Below, in pieces: positions 27,543-37,062 of a stretch of DNA of 64,000 nucleotides; position 1 is the stretch's first letter, and every line of letters starts with the position of its first letter. The position numbers and the translations under genes were made by a program. The notes below the pieces were generated by a model. The model was not told the origin of the DNA. It saw only the letters and a program-made list of their open reading frames with translations, and did not search any database. This DNA comes from Pseudomonas sp. MWU13-2105 (lineage in GTDB: Bacteria > Pseudomonadota > Gammaproteobacteria > Pseudomonadales > Pseudomonadaceae). The stretch lies in assembly GCF_023242315.1 (NCBI RefSeq), contig NZ_JALLIY010000008.1:62001-126000 (forward strand), read 5' to 3'.

Positions 27543-28472
27543 TCAGCGCACCGCGCTGACCCCATCGAGCGTCGAGAACGAGGTGTCCTTGGCCGTCAGC
27601 AGGAAGTCACGCATGTACGGTGCATCGAGCATGTCGGTGCGCACCGCCGCATACAGCGTGGCGAACAGGCCTTTCTCGCCCAGCCGCTTGGCCTTGACGT
27701 AGCCTCGCGAGCTGTATTCGTGCAGCGCCCAGTGCGGCATGCCGCAGACGCCGCGACCGCTGGCTACCAGTTGCATCATCATCACGGTCAGTTCGGAGGT
27801 GCGCACCTGTGCCGGCTCGATGTCCGCCGGTTCGAGGAAACGGGTGAAAATATCCAGGCGGTCGCGCTCCACCGGGTAGGTGATCAGGGTTTCCTTGAGC
27901 AAGTCCTCGGGCACGATATAGGGCTTGTTGGCCAGCGTATGCTGGTTGGCTACCGCGAGCATGGCTTCGTAGGTGAACAGCGGCACATAGGTGATGCCCG
28001 CCAGCTCCAGCGGGTCGGAGGTCACTACCAGATCAAGGTCGCCACGGGCCAGGGCCGGCAGCGGAGCGAAGGAAAAGCCCGAGGCCAGGTCCAGTTCGAC
28101 TTCCGGCCAGGCATCGCGGAACTGGTCGATGGTCGGCATCAGCCATTGGAAGCAACTGTGGCATTCGATCGCCATGTGCAGGCGACCGGCGGTGCCGCCG
28201 GCCAGGCGCGCGATGTCCCGCTCCGCCGCGCGCAGCAGCGGCAGGCTGGCGTCCGCCAGTTGCAGCAGGCGCAACCCGGCGCTGGTAAAACGCACCGGCT
28301 TGGTCTTGCGCACGAACAAGGGCATGCCCAGGCGCTCCTCCAGTTCCTTGAACTGGTGGGACAGGGCCGACTGGGTCAGGTGCAGGCGTTCGGCGGCTTC
28401 TACCAGGCTGTCGGCCTCGCGCAGCGCGTGAAGGGTTTTCAAGTGACGGATTTCCAGCACCTGGGACTCCAT
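27543..28472 (-). CDS. metR: LysR-family regulator MetR
   Basis: A 309-residue LysR protein with an N-terminal helix-turn-helix (EIRHLKTLHALREADSLVEAAERLHLTQSALSHQFKELEERLG in three overlapping parts) and effector-domain pieces matching MetR: AIECHSCFQWLMP, GDLDLVVTSDP, TYPVERDRLDIFTRFLEPA and MPHWALHEY. MetR activates metE/metH-type methionine synthesis genes with homocysteine as co-effector. It is usually autoregulated, but I see no clear TGAA-N5-TTCA site in the 199-base upstream gap. The gene is divergent from an alpha/beta hydrolase. Confidence 0.88.
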   Translation of the reverse strand: MESQVLEIRHLKTLHALREADSLVEAAERLHLTQSALSHQFKELEERLGMPLFVRKTKPVRFTSAGLRLLQLADASLPLLRAAERDIARLAGGTAGRLHMAIECHSCFQWLMPTIDQFRDAWPEVELDLASGFSFAPLPALARGDLDLVVTSDPLELAGITYVPLFTYEAMLAVANQHTLANKPYIVPEDLLKETLITYPVERDRLDIFTRFLEPADIEPAQVRTSELTVMMMQLVASGRGVCGMPHWALHEYSSRGYVKAKRLGEKGLFATLYAAVRTDMLDAPYMRDFLLTAKDTSFSTLDGVSAVR

Positions 28473-28671
28473 GAGTAGATTTTGTGAGTGGCGGGCAGGC
28501 TATGAGTTTGTCTCATGTTGCCTTGGCTGTCGACAGGAGCGCTCCCACAGGGATCGTGTGGACCGGTGCTATTCGGCAATCTTCATCAAACTGTCACGGA
28601 ACTGTGGCAGCGCCATTGAACAAATAACATCAAACTCGCGCCTCAATGGGGTTCTGCGTTTCGGTGTTTTC

Positions 28672-29664
28672 ATGCGTGTAGTACTTTTCCTGGCCGCACT
28701 GCTGTTCGGCCTGCCGTCTTTTGCGGCTTCAAGATGTGATGTCAATGTTCCGACCCAGCGGGTCGAACTGGATAAGGTCAGCCTGGCCTACCAGAGTATC
28801 GGGCGTGCCTCGGACCCGGCCTTGCTGCTGGTCATGGGCCTGGGCGGGCAACTGATCCACTGGCCGGACGAGGTGGTGGTCGCGCTCTGCCAGCAGGGGT
28901 TCCGGGTGATTCGCTATGACAATCGCGATGTCGGCCTGTCCACCTGGCGGCAGGCACCGGCCAGCGCCAACCTGACCTTCGAAGTGCTGCGCTACAAGCT
29001 CGGCTTGCCGGTGGCGGCGCCTTATACCCTGACCGATATGGCCGGCGATGCCCTGGGCCTGATGGATGCGTTGCAGATCCAGCAGTTCCATGTGCTCGGT
29101 GCGAGCATGGGCGGCATGATCGCCCAGCACGTAGCGGCGATGGCGCCGGAACGGGTCGAGAGCCTGACCCTGGTGATGAGCAGTTCCGGTGCCGAGGGCT
29201 TGCCGGCGCCGAGTGCGGCACTGGTGCAGTTGCTCTCGCGGCGCAGCGCGCCGAACCGTGAGGTGGCGATCGAGCAGCAGGCCGATCTGCTGGCGGCCCT
29301 GGGCAGCCCGGAGGTGCGTGACGACCGCAACAAGCTGTTGCAGCAGGCGGCGGCCTCCTATGACCGTGCCTTCAATCCGGAAGGGGTGAAGCGCCAGATC
29401 ATGGCGATTCTCGCCGAGCCGAGCCGGGTGCCGTTGCTCAATCAACTGCGGGTGCCGACCCTGGTGGTCCATGGCACGGCCGATCCGTTGTTGCCGGTGA
29501 TGCACGGGGTGCACCTGGCGGCGCATATCCAGGGCAGTCGACTGGTGTTGGTGCCGGGGATGGCCCATCGTTTTCAGGAGGCGTTCAAGGCGCCGTTGCT
29601 GGCGGCGGTGCTGCCGTACCTGCGTCTGCATCAGGCGGATGTCAGTCGCTGGGCGCAGCTCTGA
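28672..29664 (+). CDS. Secreted alpha/beta hydrolase
   Basis: A 330-residue protein with a signal peptide ([19 protein letters not shown], cleavage near 19) and an alpha/beta-hydrolase fold. The nucleophile Ser145 is in LGASMGGMI, the acid in HGTADPLLP and the His in PGMAHRF; an oxyanion-region MGLGGQ is at about 55-60. Esterase or lactonase-like activity in the periplasm is likely; the substrate is unknown. ATG 28672 is chosen because it starts a signal peptide, although the frame is open from 28471. Confidence 0.85.
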   Translation: MRVVLFLAALLFGLPSFAASRCDVNVPTQRVELDKVSLAYQSIGRASDPALLLVMGLGGQLIHWPDEVVVALCQQGFRVIRYDNRDVGLSTWRQAPASANLTFEVLRYKLGLPVAAPYTLTDMAGDALGLMDALQIQQFHVLGASMGGMIAQHVAAMAPERVESLTLVMSSSGAEGLPAPSAALVQLLSRRSAPNREVAIEQQADLLAALGSPEVRDDRNKLLQQAAASYDRAFNPEGVKRQIMAILAEPSRVPLLNQLRVPTLVVHGTADPLLPVMHGVHLAAHIQGSRLVLVPGMAHRFQEAFKAPLLAAVLPYLRLHQADVSRWAQL

Positions 29665-29667
29665 AAT

Positions 29668-31065
29668 TCAGCGGATGATCTTGTCGACGTGGATCGCCAG
29701 CTTCTTCAGGCGATACCAGAAGCTGCGTTCGGAAATCCCGATCAACTGCGCCGCGGCCGCCTGCACGCCATTGCTTTCCTGCAGGGCCGCGAGGATATAA
29801 GCCTTCTCCACGTCCGCCAGGGCCGCGTCGAGGTCCTTCGGCAGGCCGGGGGCGACGCCGGGCAGTGGATTGGCGCTGCTCTGGGGCGGTGTCGACTCGA
29901 ACAGGTAAGCCGGCAGGTCACTCTCTTCGATAACGTGCCCGGCCGCGACGATGGTCGCTCGCTCCACACAGTTCTGCAGTTCGCGGATATTCCCTGGCCA
30001 CGGGTAGTTGAGCATCGCCTGCAAGGCTTGCGCGCTGAAACCGTCGATGCGCTTGCCAGCGGTAGCGCCCAGTATATGAGCGAAATGCCGAGCCAGCGGC
30101 GCGATGTCCTCGGCCCTTTCACGCAGAGGAGGCAGGTGGATCGGGAAGACATTCAGGCGGTAATACAGGTCTTCACGAAATTCCTTGTCGAAAACCGCTT
30201 GCAGCAGGTTCTTGTTGGTCGCGGCAATCACCCGCACGTCGACCTTGCGCTCGCGGGGATCGCCCACCGGCTCGATGACTCGCTCCTGCAGCGCACGCAG
30301 GATCTTGACCTGCAATACCAACGGCATGTCACCGATTTCATCGAGAAACAGGGTGCCTTTGTCAGCCTGCATGAAGCGTCCGACCCGGTCCGCGACAGCC
30401 CCGCTAAAGGCGCCCTTGCGATGGCCGAACATCTCGCTTTCCAGCAAGCCTTCGGGAATCGCCGCGCAGTTGACCGCGACAAACGGCATGTCGGCGCGGT
30501 TGCCGTGCTTGTGGATGGCCCGGGCGACCATTTCCTTGCCGGTACCGCTTTCGCCGGTCAGCAGGATCGTGGCGTTGCTTTCGCGCACCGAGTCCACGGC
30601 CTGCAGGACCCGGCGGAAGGTCGGGCTGTCGCCCACCAGGCTGTCGATCTGCTGGTGCTCGTCGAGTTCGGCGCGCAGGCGTGCGTTGTCCCGCAGGATG
30701 TCGCGAAATTGCAGGGCCTTGTTGACGGTGATGTCCAGCTCGTCGATGTCGAACGGCTTGGCGATATAGTCGAAGGCGCCGTTGCGCATCGATTGCACGG
30801 CATTCTTCACCGTGCTGTAGGCGGTCATGACGATGACCGGCAACTGCGGGAAACGCAGCTTGACCTCCGCCAGCAACTGCGGCCCGTCCATGCCGGGCAT
30901 GCGCCAGTCGCTGATGACCAGGTCGATTTCTTCCTGCTCCAGCACGGCCAGGGCCTCCAGGCCGTTGCCGGCGGTGAAGACGCGGATATCGTTCTGGCTC
31001 AGTGCCGAGCTCAGCAGGTCGCAGAGCTTGGGCTCGTCATCGACCACCAGGACGTTATGCGTCAT
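29668..31065 (-). CDS. NtrC-family sigma-54 response regulator
   Basis: A 465-residue activator: receiver with Asp53 (ISDWRMPGMDG), AAA+ domain with Walker A GESGTGKE (171-178), sigma-54 contact loop GAFSGA (218-223, canonical GAFTGA) and LFLDEIGD, then a Fis-type helix-turn-helix (about 430-460, QAAAAQLIGISERSFWYRLKKL). It lies downstream of its kinase, overlapping it by 11 bases, at the end of a six-gene operon. A good sigma-54 promoter upstream of the operon's first gene (36985-37002) suggests that it activates its own operon. ATG 31065 is used; longer frames run into the kinase gene. Confidence 0.9.
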   Translation of the reverse strand: MTHNVLVVDDEPKLCDLLSSALSQNDIRVFTAGNGLEALAVLEQEEIDLVISDWRMPGMDGPQLLAEVKLRFPQLPVIVMTAYSTVKNAVQSMRNGAFDYIAKPFDIDELDITVNKALQFRDILRDNARLRAELDEHQQIDSLVGDSPTFRRVLQAVDSVRESNATILLTGESGTGKEMVARAIHKHGNRADMPFVAVNCAAIPEGLLESEMFGHRKGAFSGAVADRVGRFMQADKGTLFLDEIGDMPLVLQVKILRALQERVIEPVGDPRERKVDVRVIAATNKNLLQAVFDKEFREDLYYRLNVFPIHLPPLRERAEDIAPLARHFAHILGATAGKRIDGFSAQALQAMLNYPWPGNIRELQNCVERATIVAAGHVIEESDLPAYLFESTPPQSSANPLPGVAPGLPKDLDAALADVEKAYILAALQESNGVQAAAAQLIGISERSFWYRLKKLAIHVDKIIR

Positions 31066-32845
31066 CTTCTTCTTCCTCATCCTCGTGATCCAGGTCACCG
31101 CCATGGGCCGGAATGTACAGGTTGAAGGTCGCGCCGGCATCTTTTTCGCTGATACATTCGATACGCCCGTCATGGTTTTCCATGATCGAATAGACCTTCG
31201 CCAGGCCCAGGCCGGTGCCCGAGGCCTTTGTGGTGACGAACGGCGTGAAAATGCGCTCGATCATGTCCGGCTCGATGCCCTGGCCGGTGTCGGTCACACT
31301 GATGATGGTATAGCGCGAGTCCTTGGCAATGCCAATGGTCAGGCGCCCACCCTTGGGCATGGCGTCGATGGCATTGAGGATCAGGTTCAGGCAGGCCTGT
31401 TTCAACTGCCGCGAGTCGGCATACAGGGTGGCACCGGGCGCCTGGTCGTCGATCTGCGCGTCGATATTATGGATCGCCAGTTCCGGCGCGCAGAAGCCGA
31501 GGATCTCCTCGGCCAGTTCGCGGGCCGGATAGAGTGAGCGAATCGGTGTGCTGGGCTTGGCGAAGTCGAGGAATTCGGTGATCAGGTCGTTGATCCGCGA
31601 GACCTCGCTGATCACGTATTCCAGGTGCCGCTTGTCGGTGTCCGGCAGGTTGGCCCGGCGGTGCAGCAACTGCGTGGCGGTCTTGATGATGCCCAGCGGG
31701 TTGCGGATTTCGTGGGCCAGGCCCATGGCGACTTCGCCCAGGGCGTGCAGGCGGTCGCGGCGGCGCAGTTGGGCTTCGAGGTGGTGCAGTTCGCCCAGGC
31801 GTTCGGTCATGTGGTTGAAGGTGTGGCTCAGTTCCGCCAGCTCGTCGCTGCCGGTCACCGGGATACGCTTGCTGTAGTCGCCGGAGATCACCGCGCTGAC
31901 ACCTTCGGCCAGGCCGCGCAGGGGCAGGGTCAGGCGCCGCGAGACCAGCCAGCCGACACTCAGTGACAGCACCGAACCGAGCATGAAGATCAGGATGAAC
32001 AGGTTGCTCTGGTTGGCGAGGCCGACCAGGCTAGTGTGGCGCAGCAGGCCACTGAAAATTACTCCCTGCAGGTCGCCGGTGTCGTTGAAGATCGGCCAGT
32101 ACAGACCGCTGTAGCGGTTGGTGAAGACCTCACTGGGCTGGCGGGTGTCGCGCAGGGTATCGGTGATGCTCTCGGGCACGTTGCTCGGGTGGTCTTCGAA
32201 ACGCTGGGTGGAGAAGATTTCGGAAAAGCCCCGGGGGTTGGCCAGGTACAGACGCAGGTCCAGGGAGTGCACGTCGGCGGCACTGTTGAGGAAGCCGCTG
32301 TCCAGGTAGGTGGCGATGACCATCTGGTAGTCGACGCCGTCCTGGGTGGTGTCGAAGGTCGAGACCACCACGCCGGTGGTCACGCCGGAGATCTGAATGG
32401 TTTGCAGCACGGCGTTGGGTGCGGTGCTGATCTGCGAGACGATGTCGTCCGGCTGGGTGGTGAACACCACCTTGTGATCCTGGGTGCGCACCAGCGCCAC
32501 CAGGTCGATGCCCATGGCGTCGGCGATGTCGGCGGTCAGCTTGTCATGCTTGGCCGCCCGGCGCGAGTTGGGCGGGCGGGTATAAAGCAGGAACAACTGC
32601 GCGACGCGGGCGTTGGAGCGCTTGATCTCGCTGATTTCATCCTTGACCACCTTGGTCGACTCTTGCAGCCAGATGCGCACGTTGCTGTCGAAAATCTGCG
32701 ACAGGGTGGTGGCCGCCAGTTCCGCGGCAATCATGGTCGGCACCACGCTGACCAGCCAGAACGCCAGCAATAACTTGCGCTGCACGCTCCAGCGCGAGAT
32801 CGAGAAGGGGCGTCGTTTTCGGCGGCGTTCCGGCGTGTTGGTCAT
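31055..32845 (-). CDS. Membrane sensor histidine kinase (HAMP-HisKA)
   Basis: A 596-residue kinase with helices at about 25-45 and 282-302, a 235-residue periplasmic sensor of unclassified type, HAMP (about 302-355), HisKA with His378 (GLAHEIRNPLGII) and ATPase motifs NLILNAIDAM, DTGQGIEPD and GTGLGLAKVYSIM. The acidic tail DHEDEEEEDDA is unusual. The ATG shares one base with the TGA of the GNAT-like gene upstream, and its end overlaps the response-regulator start, so kinase and regulator are cognate. The sensed signal is unknown but presumably relates to the product of the four enzyme genes. Confidence 0.88.
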   Translation of the reverse strand: MTNTPERRRKRRPFSISRWSVQRKLLLAFWLVSVVPTMIAAELAATTLSQIFDSNVRIWLQESTKVVKDEISEIKRSNARVAQLFLLYTRPPNSRRAAKHDKLTADIADAMGIDLVALVRTQDHKVVFTTQPDDIVSQISTAPNAVLQTIQISGVTTGVVVSTFDTTQDGVDYQMVIATYLDSGFLNSAADVHSLDLRLYLANPRGFSEIFSTQRFEDHPSNVPESITDTLRDTRQPSEVFTNRYSGLYWPIFNDTGDLQGVIFSGLLRHTSLVGLANQSNLFILIFMLGSVLSLSVGWLVSRRLTLPLRGLAEGVSAVISGDYSKRIPVTGSDELAELSHTFNHMTERLGELHHLEAQLRRRDRLHALGEVAMGLAHEIRNPLGIIKTATQLLHRRANLPDTDKRHLEYVISEVSRINDLITEFLDFAKPSTPIRSLYPARELAEEILGFCAPELAIHNIDAQIDDQAPGATLYADSRQLKQACLNLILNAIDAMPKGGRLTIGIAKDSRYTIISVTDTGQGIEPDMIERIFTPFVTTKASGTGLGLAKVYSIMENHDGRIECISEKDAGATFNLYIPAHGGDLDHEDEEEEDDA

Positions 32846-33969
32846 CAGGTTTCGCTTATCGCAGCAGACATGGCAGGGTCGAATCGATCTGGGCGAACCA
32901 ACAGTTTGACCCCTCTGAGGACATGGTTGATCAGCCAGTTGCGATGGTGGAAAAACATATTGTTGCCCTGGAAGCTGCACCCCAGGCGAATCTTGCTGGC
33001 GTAACCGGCCTGCCCGGATTCGTAGACCGGGATCCGGTGACGAATGCAGTACTCGACATTGGCCAGCCAGTTGCGGAAATAGAGATTGGGCTCGCGGCTT
33101 TGGTTCACCTCATGACCGAAAAACTTGTCGATCAGGCGTTCGCCGTCGAACAGCACCAGGTTGAACGCCACCAGCCGTTCGCCGGCCCAGTACAGGACAC
33201 AGGCCGCGCGCTCGTCCATGTGTTCGAGTACCTTGGTGAAGTAACCCGCCGGCAGCCGTTCGAATTGCAGTTCGCTACGGGCCAGCGTCGCCTGGTACAG
33301 GTCCATGATCCGCGGCAGCACATCGTCGATGTTGTGACGCCATTCGATCCGTGGCCCCGGCGCCCGCAACTTGCGCCGCAGGTCCTTGCGGGTGGTCTTG
33401 TCCAGGGTGCCCAGGTAGGCGTCGATGGAGCCGAACGGGATCGGCAGCAGCGCGTTGGGCAGGCTGGACATGGCCTGGTAGCCGGCGGCCTTGCAGCTGC
33501 GGCGCCAATCGTGGTCGTCGCTGGGCGCGTCCTTGACGGCGATCAGGCGGATACCCAGTTGCCGGGCGTCGTCGTGGGCCAGGGCCAGCAGTTGTTCGAG
33601 CAAGGCCTGGCGCCGTGCCGGTGGCACATGGCTGGCGGTCCCGGCCGTGCAGCGCTCCGCCACCGGCGAACCGATGGCGTAGAGCGGAAATTCGAGCAAT
33701 CCCGGCAGAAACCGATTGATCCAGCCGGTGATGCGTTTAACCAAACCCTGCACCGTGGTGTCGAGCTTGTAGGACGTCAGGAAGGCGGGGGCGACCGCCA
33801 GCAAACGACCGTCTTCGAACAGCGCCAGATAGCGCCATGCAAAGTCTTCGATGCCGGCTTTCTCCACCGCCAGGTAATACTCCCAATTCTCCAGGACACC
33901 GACAAAGCAATCGTTCCAGGCGTTACGGTCGATAGCCTCGATGGTCGAGAAGGCTTGGGCGCTGATCAC
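32845..33969 (-). CDS. FemAB/GNAT-like N-acyl or aminoacyl transferase
   Basis: A 374-residue protein of the GNAT-fold group that includes FemAB-like peptidyl/acyl transferases: LDKTTRKDLRRKL (about 190-203), the central RSELQFERLPAGYF, ACVLYWAGERLVAFNLVLFDGE and a C-terminal YFRNWLANVEYCI...YESGQAGYASKIRLG. No signal peptide. The family transfers acyl or aminoacyl groups to amines. GTG 33969 follows GAGGAAAG. It is the fourth gene of the coupled operon and ends by sharing one base with the kinase start. The substrate is not predictable. Confidence 0.75.
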   Translation of the reverse strand: MISAQAFSTIEAIDRNAWNDCFVGVLENWEYYLAVEKAGIEDFAWRYLALFEDGRLLAVAPAFLTSYKLDTTVQGLVKRITGWINRFLPGLLEFPLYAIGSPVAERCTAGTASHVPPARRQALLEQLLALAHDDARQLGIRLIAVKDAPSDDHDWRRSCKAAGYQAMSSLPNALLPIPFGSIDAYLGTLDKTTRKDLRRKLRAPGPRIEWRHNIDDVLPRIMDLYQATLARSELQFERLPAGYFTKVLEHMDERAACVLYWAGERLVAFNLVLFDGERLIDKFFGHEVNQSREPNLYFRNWLANVEYCIRHRIPVYESGQAGYASKIRLGCSFQGNNMFFHHRNWLINHVLRGVKLLVRPDRFDPAMSAAISET

Positions 33970-33979
33970 GGGTCTTTCC

Positions 33980-34846
33980 TCAGGCCTGTTGCCGCTGTGC
34001 TTCAGGCTCGCTGGAGACGCCGCTCAGGCGCTCGACGTAGTCGGCGCTCAGCTCGATCACTTCCTTGTATTGCAGGTCGACGGTGATCATGTGATAGCAG
34101 TTGTCGAGCATGACCTTGGTTACCGGACCACCCAGGTGCCGCTCGACGTAGTCGGCGTTCCACGGGCTGGTGATGTCGTCCTCGATGGAGTGGATCACCA
34201 GGGCCGGGGTCTTGATCGACGGCATCCGGCGCATGACCACGGCGTTCATCCGGTGCAGCTCGCGCACGGTGATGCCTTCCATGGTCAACAGCCCGGCATC
34301 GCTGCTCTGGCCGGCTTTCATCTGGCGTTCGACGATGGCCCGCAGGCGTTCGTTCTTGATGCCATACGGCGGCTTTTCTTCGAAACGGCAGATGTGCACG
34401 CCGAACGGGATTTTCATCAGCAACGGCGTCAGGAACGCCAGCTTGTGAATGCTCCAGCCGTCGTAGCGCAGGGTCGTCGAATACATCAACAGCCCGGCGA
34501 TCTGGCCCGGGTGCTCGGAGGCCAAGTACATGGACATCACCGCACCCATGGACAGGCCGCCGACGAAAACCTGTTCGTGGCGTTGTTTCACCGCCACGAA
34601 TGTCTTGCGTACGCCTTCATACCAGTCCAGCCAGCCGGTGGCTTGCAGGTCTTCGTTACCGCCGCAGTGCCCGGCCAGGGTCGGCACGTAGACCGTGCAG
34701 TTGCCCTTCTTGGCCAGGCCCTGGGCCACCCGACGGAGTTCCGTCGGGGTGCCGGTCAGGCCGTGGATCAGCAGGATCCCGACCGGACCCGAGCCGAGTA
34801 CGAAGCCAGCATCGCCTTCGCCCAGATCGATAGGTGTCATGTTCAC
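33980..34846 (-). CDS. Carboxylesterase-like alpha/beta hydrolase
   Basis: A 288-residue cytoplasmic hydrolase of the Est30/monoglyceride-lipase type, with HGLTGTPTE (oxyanion region), Ser99 in VGGLSMGAVMS, an acid in HSIEDDITSP and His in NCYHMITVD. It lacks a signal peptide. GTG 34846 overlaps the aminotransferase stop (GTGA); ATG 34840 is an alternative. Within the operon it could act as an esterase or thioesterase releasing a product, or as a deprotecting step; that is inference from context only. Confidence 0.85.
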   Translation of the reverse strand: MNMTPIDLGEGDAGFVLGSGPVGILLIHGLTGTPTELRRVAQGLAKKGNCTVYVPTLAGHCGGNEDLQATGWLDWYEGVRKTFVAVKQRHEQVFVGGLSMGAVMSMYLASEHPGQIAGLLMYSTTLRYDGWSIHKLAFLTPLLMKIPFGVHICRFEEKPPYGIKNERLRAIVERQMKAGQSSDAGLLTMEGITVRELHRMNAVVMRRMPSIKTPALVIHSIEDDITSPWNADYVERHLGGPVTKVMLDNCYHMITVDLQYKEVIELSADYVERLSGVSSEPEAQRQQA

Positions 34847-36237
34847 CGCTTCATGGCTCGGTTCAGCAGTTGCTCGAGCAGTTTCAGGCCCAGGTCGATT
34901 TCCGGGTAGCTGATTTCCAGCGACGGTGCCAGGGTGATCACGTTCTTGTAGTAGCCGCCCACGTCGAGGATCAGGCCGAGTTTCTGACCGTCAACCACCA
35001 TGTCGCCCTTCATGCCTTCCTCGACCATGTAGTCCAGGGTCGCCTTGTCCGGGGTGAAGCCGTCGGCCGTGCAGATTTCGCAGCGCAGCGCCAGGCCCAG
35101 GCCATCGACGTCGCCGATGATCGGGAAGCGTTTCTGCAGCTCTTGCAGGCCTTCGAGGAAGTACTTGCCCTTGGCCATGACCATGGCGCCGTAGTCGACT
35201 TCGCTGGTCATTTTGAACATTTCCAGACCTACCGCGGTACCCAGTGGGTTCGAGGCAAAGGTGGAGTGGGTGGAGCCTGGTGGGAAGATCTTCGGGTTGA
35301 TCAGTTCTTCACGGGCCCAGATGCCGCCCAGCGGGTTCAGGCCGTTGGTCAGCGCCTTGCCGAAGACGATCACGTCCGGCTTGACGTCGAAGTGTTCGAT
35401 CGACCACAGCTTGCCGGTACGCCAGAAGCCCATCTGGATTTCGTCGACGACCATCAGGATGCCGTGCTGGTCGAGGACCTGCTTCAGCTCGCTGTAGAAG
35501 TTCATCGGCGGGATCACATAGCCGCCGGTACCCTGGATCGGCTCGACGTAGAACGCGGCGTATTCGCTGGAACCGACTTTCGGGTCCCAGACACCGTTGT
35601 ATTCGGTTTCGAACAGACGGGCGAACTGCTGCACGCAGTGGCTGCCGTATTCTTCCTTGGTCATGCCTTTCGGGCCGCGGAAGTGGTACGGGAACGGGAT
35701 GAACTGCGCGCGCTCGCCGAAGTGGCCGTAGCGGCGACGGTAGCGGTAGCTCGAAGTGATCGAGGACGCGCCCAGGGTACGACCGTGGTAGCCGCCTTCG
35801 AAGGCGAACATCAGGCTCTTGCCGTTGCTGGCGTTACGCACGACTTTCAGCGAGTCTTCGATGGACTGCGAGCCGCCGACGTTGAAGTGTACGCGACCGT
35901 CGAGGCCGAACTTGTTCTTGGCGTCGACCGCGATCATTTCCGACAGTTCGATCTTGCCTTTGTGCAGGTACTGGCTGGCGATCTGCGGCAGGGTGTCGAT
36001 CTGTTTCTTCAGGGCGTTGTTCAGGCGTGGGTTGGCGTAGCCGAAGTTGACTGCCGAGTACCACATTTGCAGGTCGAGGTAAGCTTGGTCTTCGGTGTCC
36101 CAGACATAGGAGCCTTCGCAGCGGCTGAAAATGCGCGGTGGTTCGATGTAGTGGACTGTATCGCCGTAGGAGCAATATTTGGCTTCTTTTTCCAGAAGCA
36201 CCTGGTCTTCGGCTGTAGCGATACGAATATCAGACAT
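34843..36237 (-). CDS. Class III PLP-dependent aminotransferase
   Basis: A 464-residue fold-type I enzyme. Asp265 in VVDEIQMGF contacts the PLP ring and Lys294 in FGKALTNGLNPLGGIW should form the Schiff base; GGSQSIEDSLK (121-131) and FEGGYHGRTLG (146-156) are the phosphate-binding regions. Relatives are omega-aminotransferases and glutamate-1-semialdehyde aminomutase-like proteins. ATG 36237 is chosen over 36261 because the HAD gene ends at 36230, giving an 8-base overlap and a GGAA upstream. The amine it makes or consumes is unknown. Confidence 0.88.
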   Translation of the reverse strand: MSDIRIATAEDQVLLEKEAKYCSYGDTVHYIEPPRIFSRCEGSYVWDTEDQAYLDLQMWYSAVNFGYANPRLNNALKKQIDTLPQIASQYLHKGKIELSEMIAVDAKNKFGLDGRVHFNVGGSQSIEDSLKVVRNASNGKSLMFAFEGGYHGRTLGASSITSSYRYRRRYGHFGERAQFIPFPYHFRGPKGMTKEEYGSHCVQQFARLFETEYNGVWDPKVGSSEYAAFYVEPIQGTGGYVIPPMNFYSELKQVLDQHGILMVVDEIQMGFWRTGKLWSIEHFDVKPDVIVFGKALTNGLNPLGGIWAREELINPKIFPPGSTHSTFASNPLGTAVGLEMFKMTSEVDYGAMVMAKGKYFLEGLQELQKRFPIIGDVDGLGLALRCEICTADGFTPDKATLDYMVEEGMKGDMVVDGQKLGLILDVGGYYKNVITLAPSLEISYPEIDLGLKLLEQLLNRAMKR

Positions 36238-36934
36238 GGTGGAAGAGTTCCTGTTGTTCAAGATCGATAGAGTAGTTGCCGGCGTTCGCCGCGATGTCGT
36301 TCGGCAGCAGGGCCAGCATGGCCGGCAGCTCGGCGAAGGAGTCGAAGCGCGCGTAAGGAATGTTGTTGCGTTCGCAATGTTCGGCCAGGCGGCCCTTGGC
36401 GAAGACGAAGTCTGCGGTGCCGGCCACGCACATATCCGATTGACCGTCGCCGATCACCAGGATGCGTTTGCCCTTGGGCGCGGACTTGCATTTGCAGTTG
36501 CCGGAGGCGGCACGGCAAGCGTCGCTGGAGTACGGGAAGTCGATGCGCCAGCTGTTGTGGTCGACCTGGCGCAGGCGGTTGGCAAGGATCGGCAGCAAGG
36601 TCACGTAGTTGCGCGAAAGGATCCGCGCGATGCCTTGTTCGATGCCGTCGCTGACCACTTCGATGGAAGCGCCGAGGCCCATGACATGATCGACGAAGTC
36701 TGGGAAGTCCGGGTCGATATCGATGGTGTCGAAGTACGCCAGCAAATCGGCTGGCGAAGCCTTGACCAGCGCCAGTTGACGGCTGAGGCATTCGCGCGAA
36801 CCGATATGACCGTCCAGCCATTCCTGTTCGATGCTTTCCCAGCTCGGGTCGGCGAAACGCTCAAGGATGTTGTCGATCGCGTCGGTGCGGGAGATGGTCC
36901 CATCGAAATCACACACGATATGCCAGTGCATCAT
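36230..36934 (-). CDS. MtnX-like HAD phosphatase
   Basis: A 234-residue HAD-IB protein with motif I DFDGTI (9-14), motif II SDG (95-97) and motif IV GDGQSDMC (162-169). The Cys-rich insertion C140, C147, C149 (NCKCK) is characteristic of the MtnX-like group. Known relatives dephosphorylate 2-hydroxy-3-keto-5-methylthiopentenyl-1-phosphate or phosphoserine-like compounds. No other methionine-salvage gene is near, so a different phosphate ester is more likely. It is the first gene of the sigma-54-type operon, 40 bases after the predicted transcription start. Confidence 0.85.
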   Translation of the reverse strand: MMHWHIVCDFDGTISRTDAIDNILERFADPSWESIEQEWLDGHIGSRECLSRQLALVKASPADLLAYFDTIDIDPDFPDFVDHVMGLGASIEVVSDGIEQGIARILSRNYVTLLPILANRLRQVDHNSWRIDFPYSSDACRAASGNCKCKSAPKGKRILVIGDGQSDMCVAGTADFVFAKGRLAEHCERNNIPYARFDSFAELPAMLALLPNDIAANAGNYSIDLEQQELFHHV

Positions 36935-36984
36935 CTGCTTGTACCTGTTGAATAAGAGCGCACACTGCGCATGGCTCTACGCAG

Positions 36985-37002
36985 AGCACGGAGTGTGCCA
37001 AG
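36985..37002 (-). promoter_or_regulatory. Sigma-54 promoter of the 36934-29668 operon
   Basis: On the minus strand the sequence is TTGGCACACTCCGTGCTC, with GG (36999-36998) and GC (36987-36986) separated by exactly 10 bases. It matches TGGCACG-N4-TTGCW except at two non-invariant positions. Transcription would start near 36974, leaving a leader of about 40 bases before the HAD gene. The operon encodes its own sigma-54 activator. Confidence 0.75.
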
Positions 37003-37062
37003 TGCTCAAATCCGGTATTCTCATGGAATATATCCATCTTTTGTATCGGATCTAGTACATGG

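Noticed and set aside
34834-36270. Long plus-strand open frame opposite the aminotransferase (478 codons)
   Set aside because: Antisense shadow of a gene with intact PLP motifs and high GC third positions; its translation is low-complexity and has no recognisable domain.
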